From the NCBI GenBank assembly GCA_030248215.1, contig JASANG010000926.1, forward strand, positions 62,001-126,000: a DNA stretch of 64,000 nucleotides, in the 5' to 3' direction. The notes below the pieces were generated by a model that did no database searches, had not been told where the DNA came from, and worked only from the letters and a program-made list of their open reading frames with translations. Below are positions 57,799-64,000 of this stretch, in pieces (position 1 is the first letter of the stretch; each line of letters begins with the position of its first letter). This stretch comes from Enoplolaimus lenunculus. Its lineage: Eukaryota; Nematoda; Enoplea; Enoplida; Thoracostomopsidae. A program made the translations under genes and the position numbers.

Positions 57799-58110
57799 CT
57801 TCACCGTTAATGACGTTCATTTCACCAAGTGACGTATCGAAAATGATGTCATCGGTTGAGCTCAAATCTGATTGGTCAGTTCCGCGCAAATCATCTTGAT
57901 GTTCATTTGCTAATTTCGAATCCGAACTTGCCACAAGCTCAGGTTGAAGTTGTCCTGGTAACGAACTCAGACTATTTGATTGGTTAATGCCCGTCTTGTT
58001 TGAAGCAACATTGGTTGCAGCATTTTGAAGCGCAACAGCGAATAGTAAGTTTGGTGGCAAACAGTTGTAGAGTAAATTTGCAGCTGCAATCGTGGAACTG
58101 TCGGCAAAAC
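57799..58110 (-). CDS. Unidentified minus-strand gene, exon 4
   Basis: Acceptor AGTTTACAG, donor GAAG|GTAAGC, phase 1 in and out. It reads (G)FADSSTIAAANLLYNCLPPN, then an Ala/Asn-rich helix-like part and an acidic Ser/Asp-rich end (DLRGTDQSDLSSTDDIIFDT). The frame was fixed by exon 3; the overlapping open frame is a shadow. Confidence 0.6.
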
Positions 58111-58617
58111 CTGTAAACTGATTTGAAAAACATATATTACAAGTACAACATGGAATCGCCAAAACGACAACATTACTTCCAAAAATGAAATTTTTGACGA
58201 AAGAAAAAATTTGTTGGCTGCAATAATGTGCAAATTACGTATCGTGAGCGTTCCAGCTATATTAATATAAATAAGACGGAGTGCAGGGTTGATATTCGAA
58301 AAAGTGTTTTCTGCCAAAAAATAAGCTGAACTAATTACTATAAAACTACTTCTGGTTTTCAAGGAAAACTGTGTTGAAACCTAAAATAAGGTTTTGGGGC
58401 CATGTCTGGCGAGCCCCTGGTTCTCTCACCCTAGCACTCATATACCTTACGCAGTGAATCTTCAAAACCCTTATAAAAGCTTATTAAACCGACTGCAATA
58501 TGTGTACATATGAGTAAATAAATTTTTATCCAAACAAAAAAGTCGACGATAAAACTTCAATTCATAAGTTTAACCCCAACCTCTGATAAGAATATGAATT
58601 AGAACAACGGCGTTTAC

Positions 58618-58866
58618 CTGGTATCAACAAATTCGCATAAGCATTTGTAAGCGTTGTTGCAAGCATTTGGTCGTGAAATGTTGAATCTCCTGACGCTGAA
58701 CAGACAGGCGTAGAATCTAAAATTAGCAAACTTTGACATATGCAAATTGAATTACACAAGTATAAATTGGCTAACAGTTTGGCTGACGAAGTGGCTGATT
58801 GGTTACTGTGTGAGTCTCTTAATCCGATAGTAATGGTTCGATTCGTCTTCGTGGTACACATGGCAA
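58618..58866 (-). CDS. Unidentified minus-strand gene, exon 3
   Basis: Acceptor ATTCAACAG, donor CCAG|GTAAAC, 82 codons plus split ones. It begins IAMCTTKTNRTITIGLRDSH and ends MLATTLTNAYANLLIP. The middle (NLYLCNSICICQSLLIL) is AT-rich and ends with an acceptor-like GCTAATTTTAG, so a short in-frame intron could be hidden in it. No domain recognised. Confidence 0.5.
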
Positions 58867-58905
58867 CTGTTGAATAAAGTTAATTTACAAGACGTAAGGA
58901 CTTAC

Positions 58906-58980
58906 TATACTGCGAAATTTGACCCCGATCCTCATCGTTTCGAATTGAATTCAAATCAGCAACTGCGGGACTGACACAGC
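58906..58980 (-). CDS. Unidentified minus-strand gene, exon 2
   Basis: A 75-bp exon, acceptor TCTTTTTCAG and donor TATA|GTAAGT. It reads (G)CVSPAVADLNSIRNDEDRG-QISQY in the phase left by exon 1. Short, supported by splice sites and phase. Confidence 0.5.
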
Positions 58981-59570
58981 CTGAAAAAGAAGTATTTTAA
59001 AATAGATTTAAATTTTACTCAACAAGCAACGAGTAAAATCGTATCTCACGTGTCTCCATAAATTTGCGGCCAACGTTACATATTGAGACATAAACAGTAG
59101 TCTGAGCATATTCCTAAGCCTAAACCTTAAACTTATAATTCGTACGATTCAGTTTGGTTTATAGCCAAGATTGCATTTTCGAATAAAACAACCTCGTCGA
59201 TCAATTTTCGGCCAACGAGTGTTACAAGACAGTTAAAATCTTTAACTCCGGATTTTCAATTGGGAGGGGACCAGGTGTACCCAGGAGGTGCAGTACGAAA
59301 GCTGAGTTTTAAGAATTCGCGAGTAATGCAATCTGAGAGTTTGGCATACTTTTATAATTGATCCAACCTCATGTGAGAGCAAAACTCAAGACGTAATATT
59401 AGCATGAAATCATCTTGCAAAGGTCGCAAAACGTTCCTTGGTTCATAGTCTCTTAATGTATGCCGGCGCAACAGCTTTGGCTAATCGCCTGATACAAAAA
59501 TATGTGTTAAAATCTTCAAAAGTATGTATTTAGCAGAAATTATTGAATATAATATATATTTATATATATA

Positions 59571-59758
59571 CTGCAAAAAATGGTGAGTCAAATTAACTCT
59601 CCGAAATAGGCTCTGCGGGACTTCACAAACTGAGTCAAATTCGACTCCGCCAGAGTCAAACGTGCAATTCAGTGAGTCGAATTTGACTCTGGTAGAGTCG
59701 AATTTGATTCAGTTTGTGCAGTCCCGTAGAGCCATTTGACTCACCATTTTTGCAGCGT
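59571..59758. mobile_element. Family G palindromic element
   Basis: CTGCAAAAAATGGTGAGTCA to TTTGACTCACCATTTTTGCAG, near-perfect inverted ends; between exons 1 and 2 of the minus-strand gene. Confidence 0.88.
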
Positions 59759-59833
59759 ATCTATTTCTATCTATATTTAGATAAATAGATATCCTTGATT
59801 CCTCGTTTACACTCTTTGAAAGCTTTCACGTAC

Positions 59834-60770
59834 CTGCAGTATTTGCCCGTTTCCGTCGAACATTACATCCATTATACGTCAATTTTGACATCATTTCGTT
59901 CATATTTTGGCCTCCTGTTTCCAAATCATTTGGTATATGTTCGCTCATTTTTATTACTTTTTCCATTGGTCCAAGCTGATCAAATAATGGAGTACGGCAC
60001 TCTTGTTCGCGTAGTTCGTTCTGCCGATCGGTTTCGAAATTAAGTCGGTACTCTTGTAATTGTAACTCAGGTGTCTGTTTTTGACACGTCCCGGTAGTGA
60101 TTGGATATTGCTTTCTGTTGAATGTTTGACCAATTTGAGTGTGACACTCCTGTTTGTTTGATTTTCGACAATAGTTTTGTGTAGTCATTTGCTGCTTACA
60201 TGCGAAAGTCTCCTGTAAACTCAATGATCTACCATCTCCACTATTATTCGACTCCTGTAAGTGAAATTTATCGTAACTGCTGACCAATTGGCTCTCCTGT
60301 AATGTCTTCGATTTCTGCTGATTCAAGTTGCACTCCTGTTTTTGTGTTTGGCACTCTTGTAACAATTTTTCGTCCAGTCGGTGACTTTGGTTTTGTGTAA
60401 ACTTACTCTTGTTGTACAAACTTTGCCCCTCTTGTAAGTGCATTTCGGTTGACTTACAGCTTTGCCATTCATTGTTCAGATGTGGCGTTACCTGAATAGG
60501 TGGTTGGTACTCCTGGTTGCATATTTGAAGACTGTTCTCTTGTACCAGAGAAATATTCTCCCTGTGCGCCCTTTCCTGATAATATACTCCTGATTTAAAG
60601 TTTTGGTTATCCTGTTTGATGGGTGGCTCAGGTTTGCCAGTTTTTTGACGTTGACAAAATGTTGAACTGAAGTTGAAAGCACTTGACATTTGAGCAAACG
60701 ATTTGGTGTCGCCGTATGGAAGTAGCGAGTTCGGAATGCCAGAAGAGTTACCCGAGACACCGTTTGGAAT
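59834..60770 (-). CDS. Unidentified minus-strand gene, Gln/Glu/Asn-rich exon 1 (of those visible)
   Basis: 312 codons after the acceptor CGCATTTCAG, read as IPNGVSGNSSGIPNSLLPYG..., to the donor GCAG|GTACGT. About 250 residues are rich in Gln, Glu, Asn and Ser, with a loosely repeated LQE(C/S/G/Y)Q-type phrase every 15-25 residues (for example LLQECQTQKQECNLNQQKSK, KTLQESQLVSSY). It ends basic (NVRRKRANTAG), possibly a nuclear localisation signal. The repeat suggests an extended, disordered or coiled region. The true first exon lies upstream and was not found. Confidence 0.65.
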
Positions 60771-61300
60771 CTGAAATGCGAATTTAATTCAAAGTAAATA
60801 CAGTATACCATGCCATATGTGGTCCTTAACGAAAATTTGGCTGTAGTGGAAGTATGGATTACCAGTCCATTACTGTACAAACTATGCCATGCAGTCATAC
60901 ACCTTTTAGCAATAATGCCTTTCCAGGTGGAACCGGATGTGTGTTTTCAGTAAAAATCAGTGTCCGTTTCCGTTATAGAAATATCGTCAATTCCGTTAAT
61001 TTAACGCTCAAAATTAGTTATAAACCACGTATATATGTCTCGCAATATTTCACTAGAAAATTACTGCAGCAGTTTGAAATTTTAAAAAAATTCAACAATT
61101 CATTCAAATTCTTCAAATTTCGGTGCATCCGTCATCTTTTCATTAAAATTAAAAAAATGCCTGATGAATATTTGTGTGATTCAATTCTGTTGACAGCAAA
61201 ATGAAACATCTTTGAATCTTTTATACTTCAATATTCCGTTCCGTTATTGTTACAATTTGCCTACACCCGCATGTCTTTATATACTGTAAAGTTTTGTACT

Positions 61301-61510
61301 ACACTGCAAAAAATGGGTAGTCAAATTGACTCTCTCGCAAACAGGCTTTTCCTGACTACACAAACTGAGTCAAATTCGACTCCACCAGAGTCAAATTCGA
61401 TTCACTATGTTGCACGTTTGACTCTGGCGGAGTCAAATTTGACTCAGTTTGCGCAGTCAGGAAAAGCCTATTTTGGAGAAAGTCAATTGGACTCCCCATT
61501 TTTCACAGTG
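61301..61510. mobile_element. Family G palindromic element
   Basis: ACACTGCAAAAAATGGGTAG to CTCCCCATTTTTCACAGTG. The arms share CTGACTACACAAACTGAGTC, and the centre has CCACCAGAGTCAAATTC. Outside gene 3 on its 5' side. Confidence 0.87.
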
Positions 61511-62244
61511 CGCAAACAAATACGTACATAAATTAACGTCTACTATTAGAAATATATTTTATGAAATGTTTAGTGGTCAAATTTACAGTTTATAGGAACC
61601 AGAGAAACCGGTGCTTTGACAATCCGCCTGTCTTTATAGTTGCCGCAAGACTAAAACTACTTCTTTGTGTAAAATGTTTACCCAATTAGGTATATTAAAT
61701 ATCTTTAGGTTATGTAACCTGATACGTATACACATTAAATGACGCTTTGAAAACAGGGCCAAATTTGAAATTTTTGGTTATTTTGCATTCTACCAAAGCA
61801 GGTCGTCCCAATATTGTAAACTTTACAGACACGAGGGGGGCGGGAAATTGCAGGTAAGATGGAAAGGCGACCCCCAGGTGAGAAATGTTTAGAAATATGT
61901 TAAAATATGAGCGAAAAATGTAAAAACAACTGGTTGACAGTAAAATTAGGCCAAGAATTTGTGATCGTTTAAAGATACTTGTAAGCCATATTTTGAACCA
62001 AACCGAAACATACTGGACGCCAAATATTCCAATCACACAGTGTCAAAATACCAAAAATTACCGGCCACGTAAAGACGTTACTGGCATGGTGCAACCGGAT
62101 ATCCGCTTCCGGTAAAAATCGATGTCCGTTTCCGGCAATCACAAAAGCTCAAAACGAATTTGTAAAAATTCCAAAAATAAAATTACTGATTTTTGAAGAG
62201 AAATTTTGGTACAAAAATTCAAATGAAGCGTATTTGGCATTAGC

Positions 62245-62560
62245 AATAACAAGAGTGGATGATGCATACTTGAACAAGAGTACGCAACTGGGTATATTCT
62301 GTGTAGAAAAGATTGTACCCGACACGCGTTGCATTTTTGCCCAACCCCCATTATTTAGAGGGGGTACAACCGGTGCGAACCATGGCACATTATTTATGCA
62401 ACGTCAAACATGATCTCTTTATAGGTTAATTTAGGGTTATTGCCTGTGACAACGACCCCCCGCTAAACAAAGGGAGGTCGGCCAAAAACGCAACACCGGC
62501 TGGTACATTTTGTACCACACGAAACCCCAACAGTTGCACACTCTTGTATTGTGCACTCTT
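62245..62560 (-). mobile_element. CAAGAGTG-ended element, reversed relative of 9304-9590
   Basis: CAAGAGTGGATGATGCATAC near the left, GCGTTGCATTTTTGCCCAAC, TTATTTAGAGGGGGTACAAC, CTGGTACATTTTGTACCACA and GCACACTCTTG at the right. Confidence 0.6.
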
Positions 62561-64000
62561 GGCAATAACTCGACGTTTTCTTGTTGAAATTTATGATTTC
62601 AAACTTTACCAGTATATATTGGATTTGTGTTTCTTGAATTCAAACGAGGTACACTGCGACCTAATTTCAACTTGGTCAGTAATCAGAGATTTATAAATGA
62701 AATTTACTTAAATACATAAGATTTCACAAAGCCAGCCACTGTATTGCAGTATTACAATTCAAATTAGGAGCTATTTTAGGTTCAGATGCGTACCAACCAC
62801 GCAAATAATATTCTACATCCTGCGCTACGCCCCCTAAAAGCCACAACAACAATTTTGAGCGGCTCAAACAACTGGCTGAAAAATTTGGCAAAACAAGCCA
62901 GTGACCAATGACCACAACTAAAAAAAGCAGAAAGGATTTATTAAGCACACAAATATTGTGATTTTTTTCGGCCAAAAATGTGCGACAAATGTGTGTGTTT
63001 GGGTGCCAATGGGTAGGAGGGGGCGGGCAGACAAAACAAGCGCCTGGCAGTGCCATCAAATATGTAAAACTTTTTAAATTTTACCCGAAAACCTTTTCAT
63101 CCCCATATGCGCAGTGATTTGCCATAAAAAGATGGCCGGCTGCGGTTAAAATTGTCAAGGGGTAAAATGGTATCACGGGGGAGATACCAACCCCAGTATA
63201 AGACTGGCGCTTTCGTACATTTACCTGCTTTCAAATTTGCCCTTTGGATTACGTCCGATGTTAGGTTTAGGTGCAGGAACCGGCTTGCCTAAGCCTACGC
63301 GTTTGTCTATTAGACCTTAAGCCTTAACTTTAAATGTTTGGAACGATAGAGAGTTATAGAAACCTGAGTTCTTCCGGACGCTTAGCTTAGGCTTAGTCTT
63401 TGGGTTTAAGGATTTCTTTCTTATAAGTGATCCTTTAAACCATAGAACTAGACGACCGTTTTGGTTTAGGCGACTGTTTTTGGCAGGATGCGACCGGATC
63501 GCAAAAAACCGTATACCGGAACCAGACCCGGATAGTGATTTTTACCGGAACCGGACCCGGATGTTAACCGGATACTGATAGTGTTTTTAAATATATCAAT
63601 TTTTAGCACGTTAATGTGTATGTAAATGTTAATTTATCTTTAACCGGATTATTGCGTTTATATAAAGTGCGTGTCCTAATACTTGAAAACAATTGTCTGA
63701 AACTGCAAATAATTGGTTTATTTCTATAATAAAATCCGAATATCCTAGCACGAAAACCACTATCCTGGTTAGCATATTTTAAACTAAACCAGACCAAATC
63801 GTACTGTCATTTGTCCATCGAATATATGTTTGTTCTACGTACAGAATACAAAGTTATTGGTTTAAGCCAGTATTTGGTTTGTTAAATTTGGCAAGAAAAT
63901 GTGAAACAAAAACGAACCGAAAACTAAAATAAACCTCGAACAACAATTAAATGCAATTGCGAACGTCATGATTGCTGGTAATGAGCGATAAACGACTGCA

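Larger units (their letters stand above)
60771..64000. other. Upstream flank of the minus-strand gene
   Basis: No further exon recognised on either strand. Contents: a GGTGTAACCGGATA-type repeat (about 60925-61255), family G element (61301-61510), reversed CAAGAGTG-type element (about 62245-62560), a CCTAAG/TTAGGC remnant (about 63230-63420) and an ACCGGAACC-rich patch (about 63485-63580). The rest is unique-looking AT-rich sequence. Confidence 0.55.

Overview
Animal genomic DNA, AT-rich and packed with short DNA-transposon relics. It holds three intron-containing genes. Organism: the GATA factor has two zinc fingers with introns between the fingers and directly after the C-finger, and a class A peptide-type GPCR lies nearby, so this is a bilaterian. 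An invertebrate such as a tunicate would fit, but the sequence does not prove the phylum.

Genes. (1) 171-13307, plus: a GATA1/2/3-type transcription factor. Five exons are visible and the 5' start lies left of the window. The C-finger is separated from its basic tail by a 9.3 kb intron. (2) 32246-39468, plus: a seven-exon rhodopsin-family receptor (571 residues if the first ATG is right), closest by eye to GnRH/AKH/corazonin/vasopressin-type receptors. It has an Asn-rich third intracellular loop, and Leu-Arg-Ala replaces the usual D/E-R-Y. (3) 60770-43381, minus: an unidentified gene with nine candidate exons, a long Gln/Glu/Asn-rich N-terminal part and a globular-looking C-terminus. It is convergent with gene 2. 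Its 5' end is not found and one exon junction is unresolved.

Between and inside the genes are at least nine families of short non-autonomous elements. The most striking are two related families (A and B here) with GGCC(C/A)ATGT termini, 8-bp target duplications (three are perfect) and a core of TTAGGC/CCTAAG repeats. They look like hAT-type MITEs carrying a telomere-like minisatellite. Other families include a GTGACCCGAATAAG-ended family, a GCAAGTT/AACTTGC hairpin family, a family of TGAGTCA palindromes, a family with a tRNA-like pol III promoter inside inverted ends, and GCCGTAGCCA-ended elements. No retroviral or LINE coding region is visible.

Layout: 0-13.3 kb GATA gene; 13.3-32.2 kb intergenic, repeats and minisatellites only; 32.2-39.5 kb receptor; 39.5-43.4 kb repeat-rich convergent intergenic region; 43.4-60.8 kb minus-strand gene, with a 10.6 kb intron full of elements; 60.8-64 kb its upstream flank. 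The genes show no obvious common pathway. What they share is the DNA background: (CAA)n expansions in the coding strand of both plus-strand genes, and MITEs in nearly every long intron.
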